Positions 45,868 through 55,730 of a stretch of 64,000 nucleotides of DNA are shown here, one piece after another. Source of the stretch: Streptomyces sp. DH37 (GTDB lineage Bacteria; Actinomycetota; Actinomycetes; Streptomycetales; Streptomycetaceae). The notes beneath the pieces are model-generated. The model was not told the origin of the DNA. It saw only the letters and a program-made list of their open reading frames with translations, and did not search any database. Every line of letters begins with the position of its first letter. Position 1 is the stretch's first letter. Position numbers and translations under genes: made by a program. The DNA lies in NCBI RefSeq assembly GCF_029813835.1, contig NZ_JARVKV010000030.1, positions 1-64,000 of the forward strand. Direction: 5' to 3'.

Positions 45868-47085
45868 ATGCCCCGCCAGGCGCCCTGGAGTCTCCCGCTG
45901 CTCCAGGCGCCGCTCGACTGGTGGCAGGGGCGGGATGCCCTCCTCAGGGACGGTGTCCTCGCTCTGACGCTCACCCTGCTGGCCTTCGTGCCGACCCTGT
46001 CCCACCTCGGTGCCCAGATCGGCGATCTGCCCGAGCGGCCGGCGAACGCGCTGGGCGCCGGGCTGGTCCTGGCCCAGATCCTGCCGCTGGCGGTCCGCCG
46101 CAGACGGCCCGCAGCCTGTCTGGCCGTCGTCGCGGGCGCGTTCGCCGTGCACCAGGCGCTGGGCTTCGCGACGACGTTCGCGAGTGTGGGGCTGTATCTG
46201 GCCCTGTACTCCGCCGGGGCCCATCAGATCCGCTTCCGCCGCGGCCTGGTCGTCGTGGCGAGTGCGGGTTACGCCGTGCTGGCCATCGCCCTGGACCACC
46301 TCGGCTCACCGCAGTCGATACCGGACTATCTCGCGTTCTCTCTGGCTCTGGCCGCAGCCTGGCTGACGGGGAGTACGGTGCGCACGCGGCGGGCGGAAGA
46401 GGCGAAGCGACGGCGACTGGCTGCCGAGGCGGCCACGGCCGCCGAGCGGGCGCGGATCGCCCGCGAGCTGCACGACGTGGTCACCCACCACGTGACGGCC
46501 ATGGTGGTCCAAGCCGACGCGGCGCAGTTCCTGCTCACGTCCGCGCCGGAACGCGCCGGTGAGGGACTGACGGCCGTCAGCGACACCGGCCGTCGGGCGT
46601 TGACGGAGCTGCGGTACCTGCTCGGTGTCCTGGAGGCGACCGGCGAGTCGGCTTCTGCGGACCCGGCGAGTGCGGGTCGGGCGCCCGCCCTGGGGCAGGT
46701 GGGGGACCTGGTCGAGCAGGCCCGCAGGTCGGGCCAGCCGGTCGAGTTCAGCGAGCAGGGCGAGCGGCGGCCGCAGGGCGTAGACGTGGAGCTGGCCGCG
46801 TACCGAGTGGTGCAGGAGGCCCTCACCAATGCCATGAAGTACGCAGCCGGGAAGCCGACACGGATCCTGCTCCGGCACGGCGACGAGCACATCGAGATCA
46901 AGGTGACCACCGACGGACCCGCCGCCGCACCGGTCAAGCGGAAACCGGACCCTGCGGGCGGACGCGGGCTGGCCGGGCTGCGTGCACGGGTGCGGATGCT
47001 CGATGGTGAACTGAAGGCCGGCTCCCGGCCCGGAGGCGGGTTCGAGGTCCGCGCCACGATTCCGTCCAAGCCCCTTCAGGAGTGA
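45868..47085 (+). CDS. NarL-type sensor histidine kinase (HisKA_3)
   Basis: Four to six membrane segments in residues 25-170 (GVLALTLTLLAFVPTLSHL, GLYLALYSAGAHQI and others) act as sensor. The HisKA_3 domain has the phosphorylated H202 in RARIARELHDVVTHHVTAMV, and the HATPase domain has YRVVQEALTNAMKYA (N box) and GGRGLAGLRARVRMLDGEL (G box). ATG 45868 is preceded by GGAGGAG; GTG one codon upstream is an alternative. The cognate regulator starts five bases after the stop. Confidence 0.92.
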   Translation: MPRQAPWSLPLLQAPLDWWQGRDALLRDGVLALTLTLLAFVPTLSHLGAQIGDLPERPANALGAGLVLAQILPLAVRRRRPAACLAVVAGAFAVHQALGFATTFASVGLYLALYSAGAHQIRFRRGLVVVASAGYAVLAIALDHLGSPQSIPDYLAFSLALAAAWLTGSTVRTRRAEEAKRRRLAAEAATAAERARIARELHDVVTHHVTAMVVQADAAQFLLTSAPERAGEGLTAVSDTGRRALTELRYLLGVLEATGESASADPASAGRAPALGQVGDLVEQARRSGQPVEFSEQGERRPQGVDVELAAYRVVQEALTNAMKYAAGKPTRILLRHGDEHIEIKVTTDGPAAAPVKRKPDPAGGRGLAGLRARVRMLDGELKAGSRPGGGFEVRATIPSKPLQE

Positions 47086-47089
47086 CCCC

Positions 47090-47782
47090 GTGAGCGATGC
47101 GCCGCCACCGATCCGTGTGCTCGTCTGCGACGACCAGGCGCTGGTGCGGACCGGCTACGTCACCATCTTCTCCGCGCAGCCCGACATGGAGGTCGTCGGG
47201 GAGGCCGAGAACGGCCACGAGGCGGTTCAGACCGCGCGGCGGCTGCGCCCCGACGTGGTCGTGATGGACATCCGGATGCCCCTGCTCGACGGCATCCAAG
47301 CGACGCGCCAACTGGCCGGTCCCGATACCGAGGACGCGCCGAAGGTACTGGTCGTCACCACGTTCAACGTCGACGCCTACGTCTACGACGCGTTGCGCGC
47401 CGGAGCGAGCGGCTTCCTCCTCAAGGACGCGCCTCCGGCGGAGCTGGTCAACGGTATCCGGACCGTCGCCCAGGGCGAGGCACTGCTGGCACCCGCCGTC
47501 ACCCGCCACCTCATCGGCCACTTCGCCCGGCATCTGCGACCGGCCGACACCTCCCTGCCGGCCAGACAGGACGTCGTGCGTGCGCTGACCCCCCGCGAGC
47601 TGGAAGCGCTCCAGCTGATCGCCGAGGGACTGTCGAACGCGGAGATCGCCGCGGCGATGTTCATCACGCCCGAGACCGTCAAGACCTACGTGTCGCGCAT
47701 CCTGGCGAAACTCGGCCTGCGCGACCGCGTCCAGGCCGTCGTCCTCGCCTACCGGGTCGGACTGGTACCCGGCACACCGTGA
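47090..47782 (+). CDS. NarL/FixJ-type response regulator
   Basis: Residues 9-125 are a receiver domain with the acidic pair in VLVCDDQ, phosphoacceptor D60 in VVVMDIRMPLLDG, Thr in VLVVTTF and Lys in LLKDAPP. Residues about 165-225 are a LuxR-type HTH (LTPRELEALQLIAEGLSNAE, IAAAMFITPETVKTYVSRIL). It is the partner of the kinase at 45868. GTG 47090 is the start. Targets probably include the CPBP protease operon itself. Confidence 0.93.
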   Translation: MSDAPPPIRVLVCDDQALVRTGYVTIFSAQPDMEVVGEAENGHEAVQTARRLRPDVVVMDIRMPLLDGIQATRQLAGPDTEDAPKVLVVTTFNVDAYVYDALRAGASGFLLKDAPPAELVNGIRTVAQGEALLAPAVTRHLIGHFARHLRPADTSLPARQDVVRALTPRELEALQLIAEGLSNAEIAAAMFITPETVKTYVSRILAKLGLRDRVQAVVLAYRVGLVPGTP

Positions 47783-47867
47783 CCGGCATGATCGTGTGCC
47801 CCATGTACAGCTCCGCCCGCCCGGCAGCCCAGGCGAGACCCCTTCCCCGGCGCCTTCAGTCGGCTCG

Positions 47868-48253
47868 TCAGCGATCGACCGGGAGCACCCGGTCCAGGCC
47901 GCTCTCGCGCAGGATCTGCTGGATGGTTTCGTCCAGGGTGCTGGCTGTGTCGATCACGGTCTCCAGGGCCTCGGGCAGCAGGTCCTTCTCTCGGTACCAG
48001 TCACGCAGGTGGTCGGCGGTGACGTGCTCGAGGTACAGGGCATCAGGCATCGTCGCGTGCCTCAGTACCGTCTCCGCGTAGGCCACGCCCAGGTAGTAGC
48101 AGCGCGAGACGCCACGGTGGGCGCGCACCGGGTTCTGGAGCATCGTGCCGTAGCGGTCGGCGTACAGGGTGCCCTCCACGACGACGTGGAAGCCGTGGTC
48201 CAGGGTGTAACGAGCGGTCAGGTCGATCAGGTCGATGTTGGCGCCGCCGGGCC
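47868..48253 (-). pseudogene. kinase/zeta-toxin-like ATPase, C-terminal half
   Basis: The frame encodes NIDLIDLTARYTLDHGFHVV, VEGTLYADRYGTMLQN, SRCYYLGVAYAETVLRHAT and LRDWYREKDLLPEALETVID. This matches the second half of P-loop kinases of the AAA_33 type; the N-terminal Walker A is missing because carboxylesterase sequence starts head-to-head at 48253. Confidence 0.65.
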
Positions 48254-48856
<603 letters not shown>

Positions 48857-48989
48857 CCGTCACCGCCGCCACCGCCGGGACCCGCCCCGCCCCCGGCGGC
48901 CCGTACGACCAGGCCCGGTGGCAGTACCGGGGCGGTGCGGCTCTCGTGGTACCGGCGCCCGGCCAGGATCCCGCTCCGCGACAGGGGCC

Positions 48990-49406
48990 GGATCCGCTTC
49001 GGACGACGGTGCCAAGGCCGCCATCCGGGCCGCGTTCCGCCGGTACTGGACGACGTTGGCCACCGAACCGGACGCCAACGGCGACGGTGTGATCACCGTG
49101 GACGAGTTCCGTCCGTTCGTGCTCGACGCCGAGCGGTTCGGTCCCACGATCGCCGAGTTCGCCGAGGCTCTCTCCGCACTCGGCGACCCCGACGGGGACG
49201 GCCTGATCGAGCGCCCCCTCTTCGTATCGCTGATGACGGCGATCGGCTTCGAGGAGGCGAACATCCACGCTCTCTTCGATGCCTTCGGTCCGGACGCCGA
49301 GGACCGCATCACCGTGGCTATGTGGGCCGCCGGCATCAAGGACTGCTACGCGCCGGACATGGCCGGGATCCCGGGCGACCGGTTGGTAGCTGCCCGGGCC
49401 GTCTGA
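48990..49406 (+). CDS. EF-hand calcium-binding protein, probably 5' truncated
   Basis: A canonical EF-hand loop DANGDGVITVDE lies near the middle and a second, DPDGDGLIERPL, has Leu in place of the last acidic ligand. AAIRAAFRRYWTTLATEPD before the first loop and FVSLMTAIGFEEANIHALF after are typical of Streptomyces calmodulin-like proteins (about 170-180 residues). No start codon with a ribosome site opens the frame; the sequence seems to begin abruptly after the esterase fragment, so the first EF hand and start have been lost or lie in a fused frame from about 48414. Confidence 0.6.
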   Translation, partial: GSASDDGAKAAIRAAFRRYWTTLATEPDANGDGVITVDEFRPFVLDAERFGPTIAEFAEALSALGDPDGDGLIERPLFVSLMTAIGFEEANIHALFDAFGPDAEDRITVAMWAAGIKDCYAPDMAGIPGDRLVAARAV

Positions 49407-49556
49407 CACGGTCCGTCAGCGGCTTTCCCGGCCGTGGGCGGCACCGCTTCGACGTGACCGAACTGCCGCCCGGTGATACGCGTCCCGCCGGGCGGGGCCT
49501 GTGGTCGGGCCCTGCCCTGAGCCTCCGTGAGGACGTCGTCGTGAGCGTTGCGGGAG

Positions 49557-50462
49557 TCAGGGCGATGGCTTGTGCGCGAACACCCACCGGTTTCCCTCCA
49601 GCGCATCGTTGAGCTCGGGCAGGGGGCCACGTCGGTGCCGGCGGGTGAAGTCGAAGGGCGTGTACATGGAGGTGGACCAGCCCTTGGCCGTCAGGTCGCC
49701 CGCGGAGTCGGGTCGTGGTCCCTTGTCGAAGAGGTGGAGCAGGTCGATGCCGATCTGTTCTCGCGTCGCCGTGTAGATCGGGCTGTCGCGGTACGCCTGT
49801 AGGTCCTTTTCCAGCTTGGCCTCGAAGGCCAGTGTGCTGCCTTCGGTGGTCAGACTGTCCACCGTGTCGATGAGGTACGTCTCGGCAGGGCCCGGCAGGT
49901 AGAAGAGGAGTCCCTCGGCCAGCCAGACGCTCGGTGCGGCTGGGTCGAAGCCGGCGGTGGTCAGCGCGGTGGCCCAGTCGGCGCGCAGGTCGACGGTCAC
50001 GGGGACGCGCGTTGCCTTCGGGGTGGCTGGTAGGTCCGTGAGTACCTGGTGCTTGAACGTCAGCACGGCCGCTCGGTCTATCTCGAAGATGACGCAGTCG
50101 GAGGGCCAGTCCAGCCGGAAGGCGCGGGTGTCCAGGCCGGCGCCCAGGAGAACGACTTGGCGGGCGCTCGTACGGACCGACCGGAGGAGGAAGTCGTCGA
50201 GGACCCTGGTCCTCAGGCCGAAGTAGCGGGCGAACCGCCCCCACAGTGGGTTGCCGTCCCCGTCCGGGACCTGTTCGATGCGCACCGGCCAGTTTGCGCA
50301 CGCCGGGGCGGCGCGCACGAAGTGTTCCGCGTAGATGTCCTGGGCCAGGCTGTCGTGGCGGTGGGTCTCGATCGCCCGTGCCGCAGCGACCAGGAGGGCG
50401 GTCAGACCCACGCCTGCGTTCACGCCTTCCACGTCCGTGTGTTGCGGCGCCGTGCCGGTCAT
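49557..50462 (-). CDS. SAM-dependent methyltransferase of the leucine carboxyl methyltransferase-like (PPM/LCMT) family
   Basis: The 301-residue protein has the family motifs ARQVVLLGAGLDTRAFRLDW (SAM site), CVIFEIDRAAVLTFK, and VWLAEGLLFYLPG. These enzymes O-methylate small molecules or carboxylates and are common in secondary-metabolite loci. ATG 50462 has GGAGGAAA just upstream. It follows the alcohol dehydrogenase gene on the same strand by 80 bases, so it may modify the product of the MfnB/ALDH/ADH unit. Confidence 0.87.
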   Translation of the reverse strand: MTGTAPQHTDVEGVNAGVGLTALLVAAARAIETHRHDSLAQDIYAEHFVRAAPACANWPVRIEQVPDGDGNPLWGRFARYFGLRTRVLDDFLLRSVRTSARQVVLLGAGLDTRAFRLDWPSDCVIFEIDRAAVLTFKHQVLTDLPATPKATRVPVTVDLRADWATALTTAGFDPAAPSVWLAEGLLFYLPGPAETYLIDTVDSLTTEGSTLAFEAKLEKDLQAYRDSPIYTATREQIGIDLLHLFDKGPRPDSAGDLTAKGWSTSMYTPFDFTRRHRRGPLPELNDALEGNRWVFAHKPSP

Positions 50463-50542
50463 GTTTCCTCCGTTGGCAGGGGTGGGGAGCGCGAGGTGTC
50501 TGCTTGTCGGATGCGGTGAGTCTGTGGTGCTGTATGCCCGGC

Positions 50543-51649
50543 TCATCGGCTTCTTCGCTGTGGGAGCAGGACGGGTTTGACCACGCGGCCCGCGTCGCAG
50601 TCGCGTTCGGCCTCGTTGATGTCGGCCAGTGGGTAGGTGCGGATCAGCTGGTCGAAGGGGAAGCGTCCGGCTCGCCATAGCCCGGTCAATCGGGGTATCA
50701 GCAGCCCGGGTACGGCGTCCCCTTCGCAGATGTGGCGGATGCTGCGGCCCCGGTCCAGCGTGCCCGGTTCGAGCGGCAGCGCGGTGTGGAGCCGTGCCAC
50801 CAGGCCAAGGCTGCCGGTGGGGCGCAATGCCCGGAGCGCGTCGTTGATGAGCGGGGAGGAGGCCGTGGTGTCCAGCGCGTACTGCACGCCGCCGTCGGTC
50901 AGGCGCCGGATCTGCTCGGGCAGTCCGGCCGTTGCTGCGGTCAGCGGGATCGCGCCGAGTTGTTCGGCCAGGGCCAGCCGCCCGGGATGCCGGTCGACGG
51001 CCACGGTCACCGCGCCGGCGGCGGTGGCGGCCATCACGGCGGCCAGGCCCACCGCTCCCGCGCCGTAGACCGCGAGGGTGTCGCCCGGGCCGGCGCCGAA
51101 GGTGTTCAGCACGGCTCCGGCGCCGGTGAGGAAGCCGCAGCCGAGCGGCCCGAGCAGTTCGACGGGCAGTGCGGGGTCGACCCGGACTGCGTTGCGGGCC
51201 GGGACGAGCGCGTACTCGGCGAACGAGGACTGGCCGAACCAGCGGGGGGCCAGCGCTCCCCCGGTTGCGTCGGTGAGCCGCGGCGCGTTCTCCTTGCGTC
51301 CTCCGAAGAGGTTGAGGGAGGCGAAGGAGTCGCAGTAGGCGGGGGCCGCGCCGCGGCAGGTTCGGCAGTGCCCACAGGAGTCGAAGCTCAGCACGACGTG
51401 GTCGCCGACGGCGATCGCGGTGTCCGTGCCGCCGCCCGTCCGCATCACGACGCCGGCCCCCTCGTGGCCGAGCACCGCCGGCAGCGGGCTGCGGCCGGCC
51501 GATCGCCGGACCGCGAGATCGGTCCGGCACATCCCGCAGCCCGCGATCTCGACCAGAATTTCACCGGCGGCGGGTTCCGTGCGCAGGGTCACCTCCTCGA
51601 CCGTGAACGGGTCCTCGTACGAGCGCAGTACGGCCGCCTGGAACCTCAT
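50543..51649 (-). CDS. zinc-dependent alcohol dehydrogenase (aryl-alcohol type)
   Basis: Zinc ligands are visible: catalytic Cys in GCGMCRTDLAV and His in GHEGAGVV, and a structural cysteine group in CGHCRTCRGAAPAYC. The cofactor motif is VYGAGAVGLAAVMAA with an NAD-type acidic end (VTVAVDRHPGRLALAEQLG). It is 368 residues and belongs to the class that interconverts aryl or furfuryl alcohols and aldehydes. ATG 51649 begins one base after the aldehyde dehydrogenase stop, with GGAGG six bases upstream, showing tight coupling. A role in oxidising or reducing a furan alcohol made by the MfnB-like enzyme is inferred. Confidence 0.9.
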   Translation of the reverse strand: MRFQAAVLRSYEDPFTVEEVTLRTEPAAGEILVEIAGCGMCRTDLAVRRSAGRSPLPAVLGHEGAGVVMRTGGGTDTAIAVGDHVVLSFDSCGHCRTCRGAAPAYCDSFASLNLFGGRKENAPRLTDATGGALAPRWFGQSSFAEYALVPARNAVRVDPALPVELLGPLGCGFLTGAGAVLNTFGAGPGDTLAVYGAGAVGLAAVMAATAAGAVTVAVDRHPGRLALAEQLGAIPLTAATAGLPEQIRRLTDGGVQYALDTTASSPLINDALRALRPTGSLGLVARLHTALPLEPGTLDRGRSIRHICEGDAVPGLLIPRLTGLWRAGRFPFDQLIRTYPLADINEAERDCDAGRVVKPVLLPQRRSR

Positions 51650-51650
51650 C

Positions 51651-53054
51651 TCATGCCTCCTGCGGACGGTGGACGACGAACGGCCGGAGGTTGCCGTAGA
51701 GCCCCCACGGTCCGCCGGCGACGCCGACACCGCTGCTTTTGACGCCTGCGAAGGGTTGGGCGAGGGACAGTTCGGCGTGGTGGTTGATCCAGGCCGTGCC
51801 GCATTCGAGCCGGTCGGCCACGGCCTCGGCCCGGTCGAGATCGGTGCCCCATACGGAGCCGCCCAGTCCGAAGCCGGTGCCGTTGGCCGCGTCGACGGCT
51901 TCGTCGATGCTCCGGTACGGCAGCACCGGCAGGACGGGGCCGAACTGCTCCTCGGTCACCACCGGGCTGCCGGGCGGGACATCGGTGAGGATCGTGGGAG
52001 CGAAGAAGTAGCCCGGGCCGTCCAGCCGGTGGCCGCCGGCCGCCGCCCGGGCTCCATCCGCCAGGGCCTGCTTCGTAACCTGCTCGACCCTGGTCAACTG
52101 GGGGGCGTTGTTGACCGGGCCCAGCCTGGTTCCAGGGTTCAGGCCGGGGCCGACGGCGACGGTCTTCGCGCGCTGGGCGAGGGCTTCGACGACTTCGGCG
52201 TGGAGCCGGGCCGGGGCGTAGACGCGTTTGACCGCCATGCAGACCTGCCCGCAGTTGCGGAACGCGGCCCAGAACAGCCGGTCCGCGATCCGGTCGACGT
52301 CGACGTCGTCCAGCAGGACGGCGGCGTCGTTGCCGCCCAGTTCCAGGGTGACCCGGGCGAGGGAGGCCGCCGCCGCTTCGGCGACGGCCCGTCCGGTGGG
52401 CACCGAGCCGGTGAAGGTGACGTGGCGGATGCCCGGGTGGGAGGCGAGGCGGGCGCCGAGGGGTTCGCGGCCGGTGACCACGGTCAGGACGTCCTCGGGC
52501 AAGGCGGGGGCGAGGACGGAGCCGAGCAGCCGGGTGGCGAGGGGGGTGAACGGGGACGGCTTGAGGATCACGGTGTTGCCCGCCGCGAGGGCGGGCGCGA
52601 ACTTCGCCGCCGCGAGCTGGAGGGGGAAGTTCCACGGCACGATCGCGCCGACGGGCCCGAGGGAACGCCAGCGGATCTCGCTGTGCACGGGCCGGCCGTC
52701 GGTGATCCGCCGGGTTCTGGGGGTCAAGTCGGCGAAGTAGCGCAGGCGGGCCGCCGTACGGGCGATCTCCGCGTACGACTCGGCCAGGGGCTTGCCCTGT
52801 TCCCGGGTGAGCAACCGGGCGAGGTCGTCGTCGGCCGTCTCCACAGCGTCGGCCGCCGCGCGTAACGCGGTGGTGCGGGCGGCGGGGTCGGCGCGCCAGC
52901 CGTGCCAAGCCCGGTGGGCCCGGTCGACCACGGCGTCCAACCCGTCCGGCTGCTGGTCGGGGGTCTCGTCGAAGGTCTCCCCGGTGGCCGGGTCGACGAC
53001 GGCGAGACGCGCGGCCCGGCGTCCGGGAGCGCGACCGGGCTCAGATGTCGGCAT
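51651..53054 (-). CDS. NAD(P)-dependent aldehyde dehydrogenase
   Basis: At 467 residues it has the ALDH signature residues: Asn in IVPWNFPLQLAAAKFAPAL, catalytic Glu in VTLELGGNDAAVLLDD, and catalytic Cys in FRNCGQVCMAVKR. Oxidation of an aldehyde to an acid with NAD(P) follows. ATG 53054 lies five bases after the MfnB-like gene stop and the stop is adjacent to the alcohol dehydrogenase start, giving a three-gene operon. The product could be a furan carboxylate. Confidence 0.92.
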   Translation of the reverse strand: MPTSEPGRAPGRRAARLAVVDPATGETFDETPDQQPDGLDAVVDRAHRAWHGWRADPAARTTALRAAADAVETADDDLARLLTREQGKPLAESYAEIARTAARLRYFADLTPRTRRITDGRPVHSEIRWRSLGPVGAIVPWNFPLQLAAAKFAPALAAGNTVILKPSPFTPLATRLLGSVLAPALPEDVLTVVTGREPLGARLASHPGIRHVTFTGSVPTGRAVAEAAAASLARVTLELGGNDAAVLLDDVDVDRIADRLFWAAFRNCGQVCMAVKRVYAPARLHAEVVEALAQRAKTVAVGPGLNPGTRLGPVNNAPQLTRVEQVTKQALADGARAAAGGHRLDGPGYFFAPTILTDVPPGSPVVTEEQFGPVLPVLPYRSIDEAVDAANGTGFGLGGSVWGTDLDRAEAVADRLECGTAWINHHAELSLAQPFAGVKSSGVGVAGGPWGLYGNLRPFVVHRPQEA

Positions 53055-53059
53055 GCCGG

Positions 53060-53815
53060 TCAGTTGACGGCGGGGACGCCGGCCGCGTGCTCCCGGGCCT
53101 GCCGGTCCATCTCTGCCCGGAAGGCGGCCACGAGATGCGGCTGAATCCTTCCGGCATTGCGGTCGCCACCCTCGCAGACCGCTCCGCGCACGCCCACGAT
53201 GTCCGTGCCGATGCGGGTCAGCGGACCGAGGTCGGTCTGTTTGACACTGCCCGCGAGGGCGGCGAGCAGACCGGAAGCGTGGGCCAGCCGGACGAACTCG
53301 GCACAGACGTCCGGCGGAACGTGGTCGAACAGCCGCGTCCCGTCCTTGACGGCCGTGTCCAGCATGGTCGCGTCGGCGCCGGAGCGGGCGGCGATGTCGG
53401 GCAGGGCGAGCGGGTTGACGCAGCCGATGCGGTGGGCGTCGGCGTAACCGGAGGCGACGACGAGCGCTTCGGGGCGGTAGTCCTTCACCGCTCGGACGAC
53501 CGCGCGCATGACCTCGATGCCCTGGTCGGGCGTCGTGCAGCCGTAGAGGCCGACCTTGATGTACGTGGCCCCCGAGACGACCGCGCCGAGTGCGGCCTGG
53601 GCCACCGTGCCGGGCTTGTACGGGACATCCCCCACGGTCGCGGACACCGGCTTGTCCGCCGGAACCGCGTCGCGGATATCCCTGATGACCCAGGGGAAGT
53701 TCGCGCCGAGAGAACCCTCGTCGGGCTTTTTGACGTCGACGATGTCGAGATGCTCCGCCGCCTTCGCGCAATCGAGAGCCTCCTCGACACCGTCCGGGGA
53801 GATGAGAAGCAACAC
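53060..53815 (-). CDS. mfnB: MfnB-like (5-formylfuran-3-yl)methyl phosphate synthase
   Basis: MfnB condenses two glyceraldehyde-3-phosphate molecules to a furan phosphate, the first step of methanofuran synthesis in methanogens. The family residues are here: lysine in [20 protein letters not shown], lysine in TYIKVGLYG and lysine in MLDTAVKDG, together with [13 protein letters not shown] and [11 protein letters not shown]-like sequence ([15 protein letters not shown]). The length (251) is normal. GTG 53815 has AGGAGG five bases upstream. It heads an operon with ALDH, ADH and perhaps a methyltransferase. Streptomyces has no methanofuran, so the product is likely a furan building block for another compound. 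The symbol is by homology. Confidence 0.85.
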   Translation of the reverse strand: MLLLISPDGVEEALDCAKAAEHLDIVDVKKPDEGSLGANFPWVIRDIRDAVPADKPVSATVGDVPYKPGTVAQAALGAVVSGATYIKVGLYGCTTPDQGIEVMRAVVRAVKDYRPEALVVASGYADAHRIGCVNPLALPDIAARSGADATMLDTAVKDGTRLFDHVPPDVCAEFVRLAHASGLLAALAGSVKQTDLGPLTRIGTDIVGVRGAVCEGGDRNAGRIQPHLVAAFRAEMDRQAREHAAGVPAVN

Positions 53816-54093
53816 CCTGACCTCCTTCGCCGCCGGTCCGCCCGGCCGAGGGACAGGGGGGACCGCGGATCACCCGGCTCATGTGCAGTGCACTCATCAT
53901 TTCCGTCACCCTGGGAAACCGGGAGGGCGCACAGAGTGCCCGCGGGTGCTCATGCTTGCGCACAGTGCGCCGTACACGCCGCGACAAATCAACCACAGAC
54001 AACACAATTCGCTCTACTGGCGAATAGCTCGAACTTGCGACAAACGTCCGACGCCGCACGTCGCAAGTGACAACAGGACTGCCTATGTGACCA

Positions 54094-54346
54094 CTACGTG
54101 CTTCGGCTCACCGCGCTGACGAAGACCGGGTGGCAGCCGATCGCGGCGGCGACAGCGTCCCAGGCGTAGGCCTCGTCTTGAGCACCATCGGGGAGCGGTT
54201 CCACGGCGGCCGGGGACAGGGCGTAGCCGACACCGGTTGCGTCGATGAACCGGACCGTGTCGTCGCCGGGTTCGGCCGGGGCGACGGACCGGATGTGCGG
54301 GCTGCGGCGCAGTGCGTCGGCGACGCGGACGACATCGTGGCCGGAG
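54094..54346 (-). pseudogene. C-terminal fragment of an unidentified gene
   Basis: An in-frame stretch VVRVADALRRSPHIRSVAPA, EPGDDTVRFIDATGVGYALS, PAAVEPLPDGAQDEAYAWDA ends at 54094. It looks like a real small-protein C terminus, but it has no start of its own beyond an internal GTG and is joined to the ankyrin remnant. Family not recognised. Confidence 0.35.
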
Positions 54347-54422
54347 TCAGCCGCGGCCGCCGGTGCGCCGGTCGATGTGGGCTTGCAGCAGGCGCATCGC
54401 CGGCCGGTGGTCGTAGGACGCG
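54339..54422. repeat. 84-bp repeat, copy 2
   Basis: This matches 39633-39713 (one substitution, one three-base indel). It covers the 3' end of the ankyrin-type gene plus a few bases beyond its stop. Confidence 0.8.
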
Positions 54423-54690
54423 GCCAGCTCCATCGGGGTGCGACCACCCGGGTCCGGCAGCTGGGGTCGGCGCCGAAGGCGAGGAGGACGGCGGTGGTGT
54501 GGACGGTCAGCGGCCGGCCGCTCTGCAGGGCGCTGTCGCCCTCGATGTCGACGGCATGGCCCAGCAGCGTCAGGTCGCAGCACACCTCGTCGGGGTCGGC
54601 GCCGTCGGCCAGCAGCCGGGCCAGGGTTTCGGCGTCCTCGCATTCGACGGCCCGATGGGCCGGGGTGCAGGGCGGAAGCAGAGGAATCAC
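54347..54690 (-). pseudogene. ankyrin-repeat protein gene with a one-base frameshift
   Basis: From GTG 54690 the frame gives TPAHRAVECEDAETLARLLA, DGADPDEVCCDLTLLGHAVD and TVHTTAVLLAFGADP, which are ankyrin repeats. One base seems to be missing near 54455; beyond it the neighbouring frame continues PGGRTPMELAASYDHRPAMR, LLQAHIDRRTGGRG. A sequencing error would give the same picture. Ankyrin repeats mediate protein contacts; no other domain is present. Confidence 0.65.
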
Positions 54691-55067
54691 CGCGCCGTCC
54701 AACCCCTCCCCCGCCCCGGCCGCCAGCTCTCCCCAAGGGCAGGCCGCAGCCGGGCGGGCCCGGCGGGCCGCGGGCCGGCAAAGGAGGAGGTGGGCCGGGC
54801 ATCTCCCGTCCGCTCTCGCCGAGCGGAAGATCGTGGGGCGTACCGGCGGAAGCCGCCGATGCCTCTCCGCCCCCACACGGGTTTTGCGCCCCGCATGCGC
54901 CCTGTGATCCCGGTTCACTCCATTCGGGCCGACCAGCCTGTTTTGCTGCCCATAAGTTCTTTCCTCCCTCAGGATCGGTCTGCGGCAGGTACGACGGGCG
55001 GCATCTCCTTTCCGCTGCCTGGTGCTTGCCGCGCGGGTGAAGCGACGAACAGGAGAGGGGGATCGGC

Positions 55068-55730
55068 GTGCATCTGACTCCGCATGAGCAGGAGCGTCTG
55101 TTGATTCACGTGGCGGCCGATGTTGCCCAGCGGCGGCGTGAGCGCGGTCTGCTGTTGAACTATCCCGAGGTCATGGCGCTGTTGACGGCGCATGTCTATG
55201 AGGAGGCGCGGGCTGGGGCGACGGTCGATTCGGTGATGGAGTCCGGGCGCCATGTGTTGCAGCGCAGCGAGGTCATGGACGGTGTGCCGGAGATGATCGA
55301 CAACGTCCAGGTCGAGGCGACGTTCCCGGACGGGACGAAGCTGGTGACCATCAGCAGTCCGTTCGACGAGGCGTCCAGCAAGGTGGACGTCCATCCCGGC
55401 AAGCGGGAGCTGCTGCCGGACGAGGACGAGCACCGGGTGGCGTTCAACACGGGCGCGACGCCGGTGTCGCTGATCGTTCGCAACCCCAAGGACCGCCCGA
55501 TCCAGGTGGGATCCCACTTCCATTTCGCCGAGGCCAACGAGGGATTGGACTTCCCCCGTGAGGCGGCCCATGGGATGCGGCTGCACATTCCGTCCGGCAC
55601 CTCCGAGCGGTTCGAGCCCGGCGACGCGCGCACCGTGATGCTGGTGCCGATTGCCGGCGAGCGGATCGTCCACGGGCTCCAGGCCGACAAGAGCGAAGAG
55701 GAGAAGCACCTCGATGCCGGACAGGACTGA
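55068..55730 (+). CDS. ureAB: urease subunit gamma/beta fusion
   Basis: Residues 1-100 are urease gamma ([59 protein letters not shown]) and residues about 110-220 are urease beta ([57 protein letters not shown]). The fused form is typical of actinobacterial ureases. The subunit is structural; the active site is in UreC. GTG 55068 follows GAGAGGGGG. It overlaps ureC by 17 bases. Confidence 0.95.
   Translation: MHLTPHEQERLLIHVAADVAQRRRERGLLLNYPEVMALLTAHVYEEARAGATVDSVMESGRHVLQRSEVMDGVPEMIDNVQVEATFPDGTKLVTISSPFDEASSKVDVHPGKRELLPDEDEHRVAFNTGATPVSLIVRNPKDRPIQVGSHFHFAEANEGLDFPREAAHGMRLHIPSGTSERFEPGDARTVMLVPIAGERIVHGLQADKSEEEKHLDAGQD

Noticed and set aside
51651-54059. 802-codon minus frame as one giant aldehyde dehydrogenase
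   Set aside because: Only the part from 53054 matches aldehyde dehydrogenase. The upstream extension overlaps the MfnB-like gene in another frame and has no motif.
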